A stretch of 64,000 bases of DNA from Vitreoscilla filiformis (GCF_002222655.1 NZ_CP022423.1:1364001-1428000), one strand, 5' to 3'. Numbered from the stretch's first letter, positions 17,757-26,254 are shown. Numbers and translations are program-made. The notes: generated by a model not told the origin, from the letters alone.

Positions 17757-18560
17757 ATGAAGATCGCTGCATTGCAAATGGTTTCCACCTTGGAGGTGGA
17801 TCGCAATCTCGCCGCTGCGGCGGCCCTGGTGGCCGACGCTGCGGCGTCCGGTGCCCGCTTGGTGGCGTTGCCGGAATACTTCTGTTTCATGGGCCAGCGC
17901 GATGAGGACAAACTCGCCATCGCTGAAGCCGACGGCGCCGGCCCCATCCAAGACGCCTTGGCCACCTGGGCACAACGCCATGGCGTGTGGCTCATCGGGG
18001 GCACGGTGCCCATCCGCGCTGAAACGCCCCGGCGCGTGTACAACGCCTGCTGCGTCTGGGGCCCCACGGGCGAACGGGTGGCGCGCTACGACAAGATCCA
18101 CCTCTTCGCCTTCGACAATGGCCGCGAACGCTACGACGAAGCCTGCGTGCTACAAGCCGGCCAAACGCCGGTGGTGTTCGAGGCCGAAGGGCACCGCGTG
18201 GGGCTGTCGGTGTGTTACGACCTGCGCTTTCCCGAGCTGTACCGCACCCTGGCCACCCCGGCCTGTGATGTGCTGGTGAATGTCGCGGCGTTCACCTACA
18301 CCACCGGGCAAGCGCACTGGGATGTGCTGCTGCGGGCCCGGGCGATTGAGAACCAGTGTTACGTTTTGGCCAGTGCCCAAGGGGGGCGCCACGACAATGG
18401 GCGCCGCACCTGGGGCCACAGTCAGGTGATTGACCCGTGGGGTCAGGTGCAAGCGTGTGTGGAGGAAGGCGTCGGTGTGGCGCAGGCGGAGGTGGACGAA
18501 ACACGGCTGCGGGCTGTGCGTCAACAACTGCCGGCGCTGGCGCATCGGCGACTGGGATGA
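17757..18560 (+). CDS. Carbon-nitrogen hydrolase (nitrilase superfamily, Nit-like amidase)
   Basis: The 267-residue protein has the complete Glu-Lys-Cys triad: Glu in ALPEYFCFMG, Lys in RYDKIHLFAFD and Cys in SVCYDLRFPELYR. These blocks fit the Nit1/Nit2 branch, whose members remove amides from deaminated glutathione or omega-amides, so a repair amidase role is plausible. The ATG at 17757 begins the conserved MKIAALQM strand. It diverges from glnE with about 160 bp between, and its stop overlaps an ATG (ATGA) just before the next gene. Confidence 0.88.
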   Translation: MKIAALQMVSTLEVDRNLAAAAALVADAAASGARLVALPEYFCFMGQRDEDKLAIAEADGAGPIQDALATWAQRHGVWLIGGTVPIRAETPRRVYNACCVWGPTGERVARYDKIHLFAFDNGRERYDEACVLQAGQTPVVFEAEGHRVGLSVCYDLRFPELYRTLATPACDVLVNVAAFTYTTGQAHWDVLLRARAIENQCYVLASAQGGRHDNGRRTWGHSQVIDPWGQVQACVEEGVGVAQAEVDETRLRAVRQQLPALAHRRLG

Positions 18561-18574
18561 AAGGAAACTCGGAC

Positions 18575-19696
18575 ATGGCATCTTCAATTTCGATCCGACG
18601 GCGCTTGGTGGTCAGCCAGACGCCCATCGCGGTGTTTTTTGCACTGCTGGCGCTGCTGATGGCTGGCGCCTATTACTTGGGCAACTGGCAACTGGCGCCC
18701 AAAGTGCAGCAAAGCGCCCAGGCGGCCAATCGGCTGCTGGAGGCGGTACAGCACATCCAGAACACGTCGTTGCAGGAAAAGGCGTTTTTTGCGCACCTGG
18801 ACAACCCCGAGCAAAGCAGCCGCAACGCCCGCGCTTGGCTGACGGGGGCCGACAAGGTGCGTGGCACCCTGCAACGCATCGCCGTGGCCAAGGACGAGCA
18901 GCAAGTGCTGGCGCCGGAGGAAATGGCCGAGTTGGTGATCACCATGTCGGCAGCCGATGCGTATGTCGAGGCGGTGCAGGCGGTGATCGCTAAGACGGGC
19001 GTGCAACCCGCAGCCGCCGTGGCCGAAAGCGGGCCGCCACCTGGCGCGTTGCCCCCCGGTGCGCTGCCACCTGGTGCATTGCCGCCTGGTGCATTGCCGC
19101 CTGGCATGGCACCACCGCCAGACATGGCCCCGCCCGCCGGATTGCCATCGGGGCCGCCGCCCGAAGCGATGGGCCCACCGATCCCGCCTGAAGCGGCGTC
19201 GGCGCCGGTTGCCGCAGGGGCTGCGTTGCCCGAAGCGGCGGCTTCTGCGCCTGCTCAGCCGGTGCTGCCTCCGAACCTCGCAGAGTTGAACGACATGCTG
19301 CGCGGCGCCAAAGTGCAACTGGCCGAGCTGACGGTGGCGCTGTCCAACATGAGCAAGACCAAGGTGCAGCAAGCGCAGGTGATGGCCGAGGGCACCTGGC
19401 CTTTGCTGGAAATTGGGTTGGCCACGGGGTTGGGGCTGGCGCTGATTGGGTTGGGGTTGTCGCTGTGGGTGATGCTGGGGTTGCCGCGCCGGGTGGCGCG
19501 TGAAATCGCCCCGCTGACCCAGTTGGCGCAAGACATCAGCCGAGGCCACACCGAAATGCCGTTGCCGCCGGCCAACGTCCAAGAGCTGGAAGCGTTGAGC
19601 GAAGCTTTGGAGCAAGTGCGCAAAATCCAGCGTGCCGTGATGCTGCGCCAGCGTGCCGGGTTCTTCGGCACCGAGCAAGACAACGACAACCCTTGA
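18575..19696 (+). CDS. Receptor-like membrane protein with HAMP-like region and no output domain
   Basis: The 373-residue protein looks like the front half of a chemoreceptor. It has a first transmembrane helix (TPIAVFFALLALLMAGAYY), a helical periplasmic region, a long Pro/Ala/Gly-rich insert, more helix (LNDMLRGAKVQLAELTVALS), a second transmembrane helix (IGLATGLGLALIGLGLSLWV) and a HAMP-like stretch. It then stops about 50 residues later, with no methyl-accepting, kinase or cyclase domain. AAGGA sits about eight bases before the ATG at 18575, supporting this start over the ATG at 18557. The function is unknown. Confidence 0.7.
   Translation: MASSISIRRRLVVSQTPIAVFFALLALLMAGAYYLGNWQLAPKVQQSAQAANRLLEAVQHIQNTSLQEKAFFAHLDNPEQSSRNARAWLTGADKVRGTLQRIAVAKDEQQVLAPEEMAELVITMSAADAYVEAVQAVIAKTGVQPAAAVAESGPPPGALPPGALPPGALPPGALPPGMAPPPDMAPPAGLPSGPPPEAMGPPIPPEAASAPVAAGAALPEAAASAPAQPVLPPNLAELNDMLRGAKVQLAELTVALSNMSKTKVQQAQVMAEGTWPLLEIGLATGLGLALIGLGLSLWVMLGLPRRVAREIAPLTQLAQDISRGHTEMPLPPANVQELEALSEALEQVRKIQRAVMLRQRAGFFGTEQDNDNP
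19043..19102 (+). repeat. 15-bp coding tandem repeat (GALPP x4)
   Basis: Four consecutive 15-bp units encode GALPP in the periplasmic loop of the receptor-like protein. The last two units are nearly identical at DNA level, so the number is likely to vary by slippage in whole codon steps. The repeat lies inside a longer Pro-rich segment that splits the helical sensor domain. Confidence 0.85.
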
Positions 19697-19726
19697 GCCC
19701 ATCGGCTCACCGGTGGCCCGCTGGGA

Positions 19727-20971
19727 TCAGCGGGCCACTTTGAGAAACAGCTCGCGATCCGGCGAAAAATTCGCGTGCAGCGGCAGCAAAGCGCCGCCGA
19801 TCGCCCGGGCATCCGAGCCGATCACGCCTGGCAGCACGGCGGGGCGCACCACGCCCTCCCAGCAATAACAGGCCAGGGCGTTGTCCAACGCCTGATGCAG
19901 CGCGCCCAGCGTGGCCCGGTCGAACGAGCCGTCGAGGATCACCCCATCCAGATCCAACAAACACGCCGCGCTGTTCACCGCCAAGGCGATGGCCGAAGCC
20001 GCCTCACCCAACCAAACATCGGTGTGCGCGGCCCACGGTGCTTGCAGTGCGCGGGCGTCCAGCGCTGCGCCCACGTCCAACCCGGCGGCGGCGTAACGCG
20101 CTTCCAGGGTCATCAACGAAGCCACACTCAGCAGTTGGGGCGGGGCGTTGTGGCCGCCCGCAGCGGCCAATCCCAGTGGCAGAGAACCGATGGCCCCTGC
20201 GTTGCCGTTCAAACCCGCACGCAAGTGGCTGTCGATCACCAACCCGCCGCCGATGAAGGTGTCCACGAACACGTACAGAAAACTCTTGAGGCTGCGCCCC
20301 CGCCCGGCCACCAGCTCGGCGACGCAGGCCGCCGCCGTGTCCTTGAGCAACTCGACCGGCAGGCCGGTGACACGCTCCGCCTCGGCGCGCAGGTCGCAGT
20401 GCTCCCAGCGTTCGGCCAGGGCCGGTGGAAAGTGCAGCAGGTTTTGCCAGCCGCCCATGGACAGTGGCATCGCCAGCCCCATGCCTTGCACCCGCGTCCA
20501 ACCGTCTTCCCCCAGCCCTCGGCGCAGCGCCTGTACGCGCCGCTCGATCTCACCCAGCACCCGCTCCGGCTCGGGAAAATCGTAAGCACAACAAGAGCGC
20601 TGGCGCACTTGGCCGGCGAAGTCCACCAGCAGCACATCCAAGCTGCGCCGCCCGACCTTCACGCCGATGGCATACGCCCCATCCGGGTTCAGCCCCAGCG
20701 GCACCGATGGTTGCCCCACCTTGCCGCGCTGCGGCGTCCCTTTGCGCAGCAGCCCGTCATCGATCAGGCGCTTGGTGATCATCGACACGGTTTGCGCCGT
20801 CAAATGCGTCAACCGGGCGATTTCGGCGCCCGGCAACGCGCCATGCAGGCGGATGGCCTGCAACACCACACGCTCGTTGTACTGGCGCAAACCGCCCTGG
20901 CTGGAGCCACGCGGTTGCAGATGGGGCGCTTCCGCCGAAGGGGCGAAGGCCGTGGGGGCATCAAGGGACAA
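19727..20971 (-). CDS. ROK family transcriptional regulator of the sugar locus
   Basis: The roughly 414-residue protein has an N-terminal winged helix (ERVVLQAIRLHGALPGAEIARLTHL and the recognition helix after it) and a C-terminal ROK sugar-kinase-like domain with IGVKVGRRSLDVLLVDF and DTFIGGGLVID. The usual ROK zinc CxCGxxGC cluster is not evident, which fits a repressor rather than a kinase. A TTG at 20971 with GGAG seven bases upstream is the best start; the ATG at 21013 would overlap the mutarotase gene by 53 bp. In rhizobia a ROK regulator accompanies frcBCA, and this one probably binds the palindrome near 24370. Confidence 0.85.
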   Translation of the reverse strand: MSLDAPTAFAPSAEAPHLQPRGSSQGGLRQYNERVVLQAIRLHGALPGAEIARLTHLTAQTVSMITKRLIDDGLLRKGTPQRGKVGQPSVPLGLNPDGAYAIGVKVGRRSLDVLLVDFAGQVRQRSCCAYDFPEPERVLGEIERRVQALRRGLGEDGWTRVQGMGLAMPLSMGGWQNLLHFPPALAERWEHCDLRAEAERVTGLPVELLKDTAAACVAELVAGRGRSLKSFLYVFVDTFIGGGLVIDSHLRAGLNGNAGAIGSLPLGLAAAGGHNAPPQLLSVASLMTLEARYAAAGLDVGAALDARALQAPWAAHTDVWLGEAASAIALAVNSAACLLDLDGVILDGSFDRATLGALHQALDNALACYCWEGVVRPAVLPGVIGSDARAIGGALLPLHANFSPDRELFLKVAR

Positions 20972-21431
20972 GGGCTTCTCCGAGCACGCCCTTCTTGAAC
21001 AGGAAGTTGCCATACGGCTGCAACTCCCCTGTCAGCACGATGGCTTGGGCGCGACGGACGCGATCGTAAAACGCGAACCTCTCGGTGGCCTGGCATTGCA
21101 CCGCTTGCGCGTGCCCTTCACGCGCCAGCATGTCGATGACGCTGCGTTGCTGCGCGCTTTGGTAACCCTCGGGCGTGCCGCACACCTGCATGTAGGCCAC
21201 GGGTTGTGTCACCGCTGCATCCAGTGGCATCAGGCTGAGAACCGCTTGCGCCACACGCTCGACATTGGCACCCGGCAGATGCACCAACGGTTTGCTGCCG
21301 CCGCCCGGTTCCTGCGCCAAGGTTTTGGCGGTGAAGTTGGCATCGGCGATGATGATTTCGTCGCCGTGGCCCATCTCGGCCAAAATTTTCAGCAGCTCGG
21401 GGGTGAGCAGCGGGTCGATGCCTTTGAGCAT
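20961..21431 (-). CDS. FucU/RbsD-type sugar mutarotase
   Basis: The 156-residue protein matches L-fucose mutarotase FucU closely at both ends: MLKGIDPLLTPELLKILAEMGHGDEI at the start and RFAFYDRVRRAQAIVLTGE...YGNFLFKKGV at the end. The His in MGHGDEI is the catalytic His of RbsD/FucU proteins. They interconvert pyranose/anomeric forms of a sugar. Here the gene lies between the ABC ATPase and the ROK regulator of a fructose-type uptake operon, so the sugar may be fructose, ribose or fucose. Confidence 0.88.
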   Translation of the reverse strand: MLKGIDPLLTPELLKILAEMGHGDEIIIADANFTAKTLAQEPGGGSKPLVHLPGANVERVAQAVLSLMPLDAAVTQPVAYMQVCGTPEGYQSAQQRSVIDMLAREGHAQAVQCQATERFAFYDRVRRAQAIVLTGELQPYGNFLFKKGVLGEALVP

Positions 21432-21444
21432 GGCAACCTCCCAA

Positions 21445-22236
21445 TCAGTGCGCCAGACACTCGGCGGGAATGTCTTCGGGGCGCATGGCGCCCGTCATGA
21501 CGGCCACGGTGTCGCTCATGCCGATTTTTTTCGGATTGAGGACGGCGGCACGCTTGCCCAGCCGCGCCACATGGATGCGATCCGCGATCTCAAAAACGTG
21601 CGGCATGTTGTGGCTGATGAGGATCACCGCCAAACCCCGGTCGCGCACGCGGCGGATCAGCTCCAGCACCATGTTGCCTTCCTTGACGCCCAGCGCCGCC
21701 GTCGGTTCGTCGAGGATGACGACGTGTTCGGCAAATGCTGCCGCCCGCGCCACCGCCACGCATTGGCGCTGGCCGCCCGACAGCGTTTCCACCGCCTGCG
21801 TCATGCTGCGGATGCCGACTTTCAGGTCGTTCATGCGCTCGATGCTGACTTCCAGCATCTTTTTCTTGTCCAGCTTGCGGAACACCGAACCCATGATCCC
21901 CTCACAGCGCAGCTCGCGGCCGAGGAACAGGTTTTCGGCGATTGTCATCGCCGGGGCGACGGCCAAATCTTGGTAAACCGTCTCGATGCCGTGGCGCCGG
22001 GCATCGATGGGGCGCTTGAATTGCACCGGGCGACCGTCGATGCGAATCTCGCCCCCATCCGGCACGATGGCGCCCGACAACGCTTTGATGAGCGACGATT
22101 TGCCCGCGCCGTTGTCCCCAATCACCGCCAGGATTTCGCCGGCGCGCAGCTCAAAGTCCACCCCATCCAGCGCCGTGACTTGGCCGTAGCGCTTCACCAG
22201 GCCCTGGGCCTGCATCACGATGTGCGTCGTGGCCAT
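21445..22236 (-). CDS. frcA: Sugar ABC transporter ATP-binding protein (FrcA-like)
   Basis: A 263-residue single ABC domain, unlike the tandem-domain ATPases of most CUT2 sugar importers, which is the hallmark of FrcA. Walker A is GDNGAGKSS, the signature is LSGGQRQ and Walker B is HVVILDEPTAALG, followed by the switch His in LISHN. It powers uptake through the permease encoded just upstream, whose stop lies one base before this ATG. The substrate, fructose, is inferred from the FrcABC-like set and the divergent fructokinase. Confidence 0.85.
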   Translation of the reverse strand: MATTHIVMQAQGLVKRYGQVTALDGVDFELRAGEILAVIGDNGAGKSSLIKALSGAIVPDGGEIRIDGRPVQFKRPIDARRHGIETVYQDLAVAPAMTIAENLFLGRELRCEGIMGSVFRKLDKKKMLEVSIERMNDLKVGIRSMTQAVETLSGGQRQCVAVARAAAFAEHVVILDEPTAALGVKEGNMVLELIRRVRDRGLAVILISHNMPHVFEIADRIHVARLGKRAAVLNPKKIGMSDTVAVMTGAMRPEDIPAECLAH

Positions 22237-22237
22237 G

Positions 22238-23206
22238 TCAGCGGCCTCCCTTGCGCGAAAGTTGATCCACCGTCACCGCCAGAATCACCAAGATCCCCGT
22301 GATCAGCACTTGGTATACCGAGGACACGCCCATCAGCGTCAATCCATTGCGCAGCACCCCGACCACGATGGCCCCCGCCAGCGACCCCAGCACCATGCCG
22401 CGACCGCCGAACAAACTCGTGCCACCCAGCACCACAGCGGTGATGGCGTCCAGGTTTTCGGTTTGGCCGGCGTTCGGGTCACCCACGCTGGTGCGGGCCA
22501 CGCTCAACAGCGAGGCGATGCCGTAAAACACCCCGGCCAGCACGTACACGCCCAGCAGCACGCGCTCCGTCGGGATGCCCACCAAGCGCGTGGCTTCCGG
22601 GTTGTTGCCCACGGCGTAGACGTGGCGGCCCGAAGCGGTGTCGCGCAGCCAGTACCACACGCCCAGGTAGAGCAGCACCATCAGCACCGTGCCGTGGGCG
22701 ATGGGCGTGCCGCCGATCTCGAAGGTATTGCCCAGCCAGGTCATGGCATCGGGCACGCCGGAGACGGTTTGTGATTCCGAATACAACTGGGTGACGGCGA
22801 AGGCCACGTTCATCGTGCCCAAGGTGACGATGAACGGCGGCAGTTTGATGCGCGTCACCAGCAGGCCGTTGATGAGGCCGAACAGCGTGGTCACGGCCAC
22901 CCCGGCGAGGATGGCCAGCGGCGTTGGCAGGCCCAGCTCGGTGGCGAATTTGGTCATGACGATGCTGCCCAGCGCCATCAACATGCCGCAGGACAGGTCG
23001 ATGCCCGCCGTCAAAATGATCAGCGTCTGGCCGATGGCGATGACGCCGACCACCATCACCTGTTGCAAGATCAGGGCGAAGTTGGCGCCGGTGAGGAAGT
23101 TGTCGGTCGTCAGGCCGAAGACGACGCAGGCCACGGCCAGGGCGATGAACGGCCCGAGTTGGCTCAGCGGCGGCAGCTTGTGTGCAGAAGTGTTCACGCG
23201 AAACAT
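22238..23206 (-). CDS. frcC: Sugar ABC transporter permease (FrcC-like)
   Basis: A 322-residue inner-membrane permease of the CUT2/RbsC type with about nine or ten helices. The family segments GIDLSCGMLMALGSI and AVVLGGTSLFGGRGMVLGSLAGA are visible. It forms the channel for the sugar delivered by the binding protein encoded upstream. A strong hairpin lies between the binding-protein gene and this gene. Confidence 0.9.
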   Translation of the reverse strand: MFRVNTSAHKLPPLSQLGPFIALAVACVVFGLTTDNFLTGANFALILQQVMVVGVIAIGQTLIILTAGIDLSCGMLMALGSIVMTKFATELGLPTPLAILAGVAVTTLFGLINGLLVTRIKLPPFIVTLGTMNVAFAVTQLYSESQTVSGVPDAMTWLGNTFEIGGTPIAHGTVLMVLLYLGVWYWLRDTASGRHVYAVGNNPEATRLVGIPTERVLLGVYVLAGVFYGIASLLSVARTSVGDPNAGQTENLDAITAVVLGGTSLFGGRGMVLGSLAGAIVVGVLRNGLTLMGVSSVYQVLITGILVILAVTVDQLSRKGGR

Positions 23207-23227
23207 CCTTGAGGATGGGTCAAGGAC

Positions 23228-23260
23228 GGAGGGCGCGGCAGCGTGGGCGCCACGCCCTCC
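23228..23260 (-). promoter_or_regulatory. Intercistronic stem-loop between binding-protein and permease genes
   Basis: GGAGGGCG at 23228-23235 pairs exactly with CGCCCTCC at 23253-23260. The hairpin lies just after the binding-protein stop. In many ABC operons such a structure protects the upstream mRNA and lowers read-through, so the binding protein is made in excess of the membrane parts. No U-tract follows on the minus strand, so full termination is unlikely. Confidence 0.6.
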
Positions 23261-23290
23261 CGAAAAGAAAACGCTCAGAGGGCGACGGGT

Positions 23291-24283
23291 TTACTTCTTG
23301 CCCCAGCACAGGTCGGTGCCGACCTTAACGCTTTGGCTGTCCACGCCCGGCACGGCCTTGGCGGCGATCAGGGCCACGCCGGTATCGACGTAGCCGCTGG
23401 CCTTCTTGCCGGTTTTGGCGTACTCGACGCCAGCGGCCACGCCCATCGCGGCCATCTTCAGCGGGTATTGCTGGCTGGTGGCGGCGATCACGCCCTTGCC
23501 GACGTTGGCCACGCCCTCACAGCCGCCGTCCACCGACACCACGATCACCTGATCGGCCTTGCCCGCCTTCTTCAGCGCGTTGTAGGCGCCAGCGGCTGCC
23601 GGCTCATTGATGGTGTAAACGACGTTGATGGCCGGGTCTTTTTGCAGGCAGTTTTCCATCGCCGTTTGGCCCTTGGCTTGGTTGCCATCGGTGTCGGCGG
23701 CGCAGACGGTTTCCGGGGTGGCGGACAGTTCGTTGCTCTTGGCATCGTTCGCCTTGAGCCCGAAACCGTTCATGAAACCGTTGTGGCGCTGGGCGCCCAC
23801 CGGGTGGCCGGGGAACAGATCCAACATGGCGATCTTGGCCGGCTTGCCGCCCAGCGCCGCCTTGGCGTATTGGCCAATCAGGATGCCGGCCTTGTAGTTG
23901 TCCGTGGCGAACAGCGCGTCGGCGCCGTCAAACGGGCTGTCCAGGGCGATGATTTGCACGCCCTTGGCCTGGGCCTTCTTCACTGCCGGCAGGATGGCAT
24001 CGCCGCTGGAGGTGATGAGGATGGTTTTGGCCCCCGCCGTCACCATGTTTTCGATGGCGGTGATTTGGGCTGCCGTGTCCCCGTCCTTCTTGCCCGAGGC
24101 GCTCATCAGCTTGGCGCCGAGTTTCTTGGCTTCGGCTTGCGCGCCTTCCTTCATCTTGACGAAGAAGGGGTTGGTTTCGGTCTTGGTGATCAGGCCGATG
24201 ATGGGCTGATCGGCGGCAACCGCCGCAGCAGACATCGACAACAACGCAGCGGCAGCAGCGGCGGACAGGGCGGTCTTGAACAT
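23291..24283 (-). CDS. frcB: Periplasmic sugar-binding protein (FrcB-like)
   Basis: The 330-residue protein has a cleavable signal peptide (hydrophobic Ala-rich to AAAVAA near residue 23) and a type I periplasmic binding fold: PIIGLITKTETNPFFVKMKEGAQ, ILITSSGDAILPAVKKA, IIALDSPFDGADA and VVSVDGGCEGV. Similarity is to FrcB/ribose-galactose type binding proteins of the CUT2 family. It captures the sugar in the periplasm. First gene of the operon, reading away from the operator at 24359-24381. The two cysteines in CAADTDG and ENCLQ may form a disulphide. Confidence 0.9.
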   Translation of the reverse strand: MFKTALSAAAAAALLSMSAAAVAADQPIIGLITKTETNPFFVKMKEGAQAEAKKLGAKLMSASGKKDGDTAAQITAIENMVTAGAKTILITSSGDAILPAVKKAQAKGVQIIALDSPFDGADALFATDNYKAGILIGQYAKAALGGKPAKIAMLDLFPGHPVGAQRHNGFMNGFGLKANDAKSNELSATPETVCAADTDGNQAKGQTAMENCLQKDPAINVVYTINEPAAAGAYNALKKAGKADQVIVVSVDGGCEGVANVGKGVIAATSQQYPLKMAAMGVAAGVEYAKTGKKASGYVDTGVALIAAKAVPGVDSQSVKVGTDLCWGKK

Positions 24284-24352
24284 GGTGTCTCCAGGTTTCC
24301 AGGTCGTTGTGTGGGAAAGATCGACGGGACGGAACGGATTGTGCGCTCCGTC

Positions 24353-24381
24353 GATTTAATAAATCAAGTTGATTGATTTAT
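24353..24381. promoter_or_regulatory. Palindromic operator between the ABC operon and fructokinase
   Basis: ATAAATCAA at 24359-24367 and TTGATTTAT at 24373-24381 form a perfect nine-base inverted repeat with a five-base spacer. A second palindrome, GATTTA-A-TAAATC at 24353-24365, overlaps it. The AT-rich block stands out in GC-rich DNA and lies between divergent sugar genes, where a ROK repressor should bind. Toward frcB, TCGACGG (24321-24327) and CCGTCGA (24348-24354) could form a leader hairpin. Confidence 0.72.
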
Positions 24382-24456
24382 GGAAAACCCGCATCACAAA
24401 CGGAAGGCGAGCGGGCATCCTGCGCGCCATTGCGTGACGTTCTGGAGCTAAAAATC

Positions 24457-25383
24457 ATGTTTGTCGTCTGTGGAGAAGCCCTGTTTGACGTGTTCGCCAC
24501 CGGCACCACGCCCACCGGCCTGGGGTTGGATGCGCGCATCGGTGGTTCACCGTTCAATGTGGCCGTGGGCCTGAAACGCTTGGAGCAGCGCGTGGCCTTT
24601 ATGGGGGGCGTGTCACGCGGGTTTTTGGGCGAGCGGCTACTGCAAGCCTTCCGCGACGAGGGGGTGGAAGAAACCTGCGTCCACCGGCTGGATGCGCCGA
24701 CGACTTTGAGTTTGGTCGGGGTCGATGGGCACGGCGTGCCGTCCTACAGCTTTTACGGCGCTGGGTGTGCGGATCGGCTGCTGCCCCTGACTGCGCTGGA
24801 CACCCTGCCAGCCGACACCCAGGCCATCCATTTCGGTTCTTACGCCATGGTGGTGGCACCCACCGCCGACGCCCAACGTGCTTTGGTGGCACGGGAGCAC
24901 ACCCACCGCGTCATCGCGTACGACCCGAACGTGCGCCTGAACGTCGAACCGAACCTCCAGGTTTGGCGCGACACGCTGGATTGGATGAGCCACCGCACCC
25001 ACCTGCTCAAAGTGAGCGACGAAGATCTGGGCTTGCTGTACCCCGGCACCCCGCACGCCGAATTGGCAGCGCGCTGGCGGTCAGCGGGTGTGGCGATGGT
25101 GGTGATCACCCGAGGCGGTGACGGGGCCACCGGCTACGCTGCCGAGGGGGAAGTGCCGGTGGCGCCGGTTCAGGTCGAGGTGATCGACACCGTCGGCGCT
25201 GGGGACACCTTTCAAGCCGCCATGCTCACCGCGCTGGCCGAACGCGGTGTGTTGAGTGTGGCGGCGCTGCCGCACATCAGCGCCGAAGTGTGGCGGACGG
25301 TGCTGAGTTTTGCCGCACAGGCGGCGGCCATCACATGCAGCCGCCGGGGGGCGGATTTGCCGCGTCGGCACGAATTGGCTTGA
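24457..25383 (+). CDS. Fructokinase / PfkB-family sugar kinase
   Basis: The 308-residue protein is a ribokinase-fold kinase: GGSPFNVAVGLKRL is the sugar-binding glycine block, and DTVGAGDTFQAA near the C-terminus is the PfkB signature with the catalytic Asp and anion hole. It would phosphorylate the imported sugar, most likely fructose given FrcABC-like neighbours. The ATG at 24457 starts the first strand (MFVVCGEALFDVF), with GGAG about ten bases upstream. It is divergent from frcB across the operator. Confidence 0.88.
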   Translation: MFVVCGEALFDVFATGTTPTGLGLDARIGGSPFNVAVGLKRLEQRVAFMGGVSRGFLGERLLQAFRDEGVEETCVHRLDAPTTLSLVGVDGHGVPSYSFYGAGCADRLLPLTALDTLPADTQAIHFGSYAMVVAPTADAQRALVAREHTHRVIAYDPNVRLNVEPNLQVWRDTLDWMSHRTHLLKVSDEDLGLLYPGTPHAELAARWRSAGVAMVVITRGGDGATGYAAEGEVPVAPVQVEVIDTVGAGDTFQAAMLTALAERGVLSVAALPHISAEVWRTVLSFAAQAAAITCSRRGADLPRRHELA

Positions 25384-25399
25384 GACTCACCCAGCACAG

Positions 25400-25806
25400 T
25401 CCTTTGTGCGGCCATCTGCGGCACAGCTTGTTCGATGTCCAGCGCATCGCACGGATCGACGATGGTCAGGCCGAGCAGCGCGCAGCACATCTTCACGTTC
25501 AGGTTTTCTTCGGTGATCACCTGATGGATGAAGTCGTAGGCGCAGCGCGTGCCGAACACCGCGTAGGTGGTGGCAAACGGCACCAGCCTGACCTTGGCCA
25601 TGCCCCCGGCGGCGGCCATGAGCAGTTACTCGGCCATGTCCATCTGGTAGAAGCGGTGGGGGTAAGCCTGTGTGAAGAGGTGCAGGTCAGCACTCAGGCC
25701 GACGATCTCGGACCGCCCGGCTGCCAGCGCCACCAAAGCCTTGCCGAAGGGGGACGGTTACGCGTTGCCCTTCCGAGGTGATGGAAGCGATCTTGCGGGG
25801 TGCTGG
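25400..25806 (-). pseudogene. Decayed transketolase (C-terminal part) remnant
   Basis: Reading the minus strand from about 25806, the fragments KIASITSEGQRVT, SPFGKALVALAAGRSEIVGLSADL, LHLFTQAYPHRFYQMDMAE, LLMAAAGGMAK, LVPFATTYAVFG and IVDPCDALDIEQAVPQMAA all belong in order to the pyrimidine-binding/C-terminal half of transketolase. The piece is broken by a frameshift near 25760 and an in-frame TAA at 25626-25628 (a likely CAA-to-TAA change). Missing stretches occur after SADL and before IVDPCD. The remnant runs tail-to-tail into the fructokinase end, suggesting the sugar locus once included a transketolase gene. Confidence 0.8.
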
Positions 25807-25810
25807 CAGG

Positions 25811-26035
25811 ATATAACGCCGTAGGGTGGTGGCTATTGCTGAGGTGACGACAGGCTCGCCACAGACTTTCTAGACCCCTTCCCGGGGTGCTCCGCCATGC
25901 TTCTACAGTTTCCCAGCGTCAGCGCCCGAAGTGCTGTTTGCGTTAAGCCATGCGGCGGACATTACACATATTTTCTCTCTGACCCTTCTGCAAGCGACTG
26001 AATACAAGGCACACCGGAAAAGTTTTTGGTCAAAA
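25811..26035. other. Non-coding stretch at the left edge of the retron island
   Basis: No convincing gene was found between the transketolase remnant and the cold-shock-domain gene. Short frames on both strands overlap each other and lack ribosome binding sites. Base composition falls from GC-rich to AT-richer across this stretch, which marks the approximate left limit of the island. I saw no clear inverted or direct repeats bounding it. Confidence 0.5.
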
Positions 26036-26254
26036 TTACCCGATTCTCTCGATATCGAACGCTCGTGGCCCTTTTTGTTCCTCACGCAATATAAAACTTA
26101 CCTGCGCCCCATCGAGCAAAATCTCTTCACCACTTGCGTCTGAACGGTAGAAAAAAACATCTTTTCCTTTAGATCGGCGGATGAAGCCGAAACCCTTCAG
26201 CGGATAGTAGCAACGAATGCTGCCAGAAACCCTGGAATCAGGCTCATTAGCCAT
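26036..26254 (-). CDS. Cold-shock-domain protein, retron accessory candidate
   Basis: The 72-residue protein is a single OB-fold cold-shock domain with both nucleic-acid binding patches: RNP1 as LKGFGFIRR and RNP2 as DVFFYRSD. It would bind single-stranded RNA or DNA. Its ATG overlaps the stop of the retron reverse transcriptase by eight bases, so the two are co-translated. That coupling suggests it works with the msDNA or the RT rather than in general cold shock. The sequence is shorter and more diverged than housekeeping CspA proteins. Confidence 0.8.
   Translation of the reverse strand: MANEPDSRVSGSIRCYYPLKGFGFIRRSKGKDVFFYRSDASGEEILLDGAQVSFILREEQKGPRAFDIERIG

Noticed and set aside
25903..26143. 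Short frames on both strands left of the cold-shock gene
   Set aside because: They overlap each other and the cold-shock gene, lack ribosome sites and show no homology.
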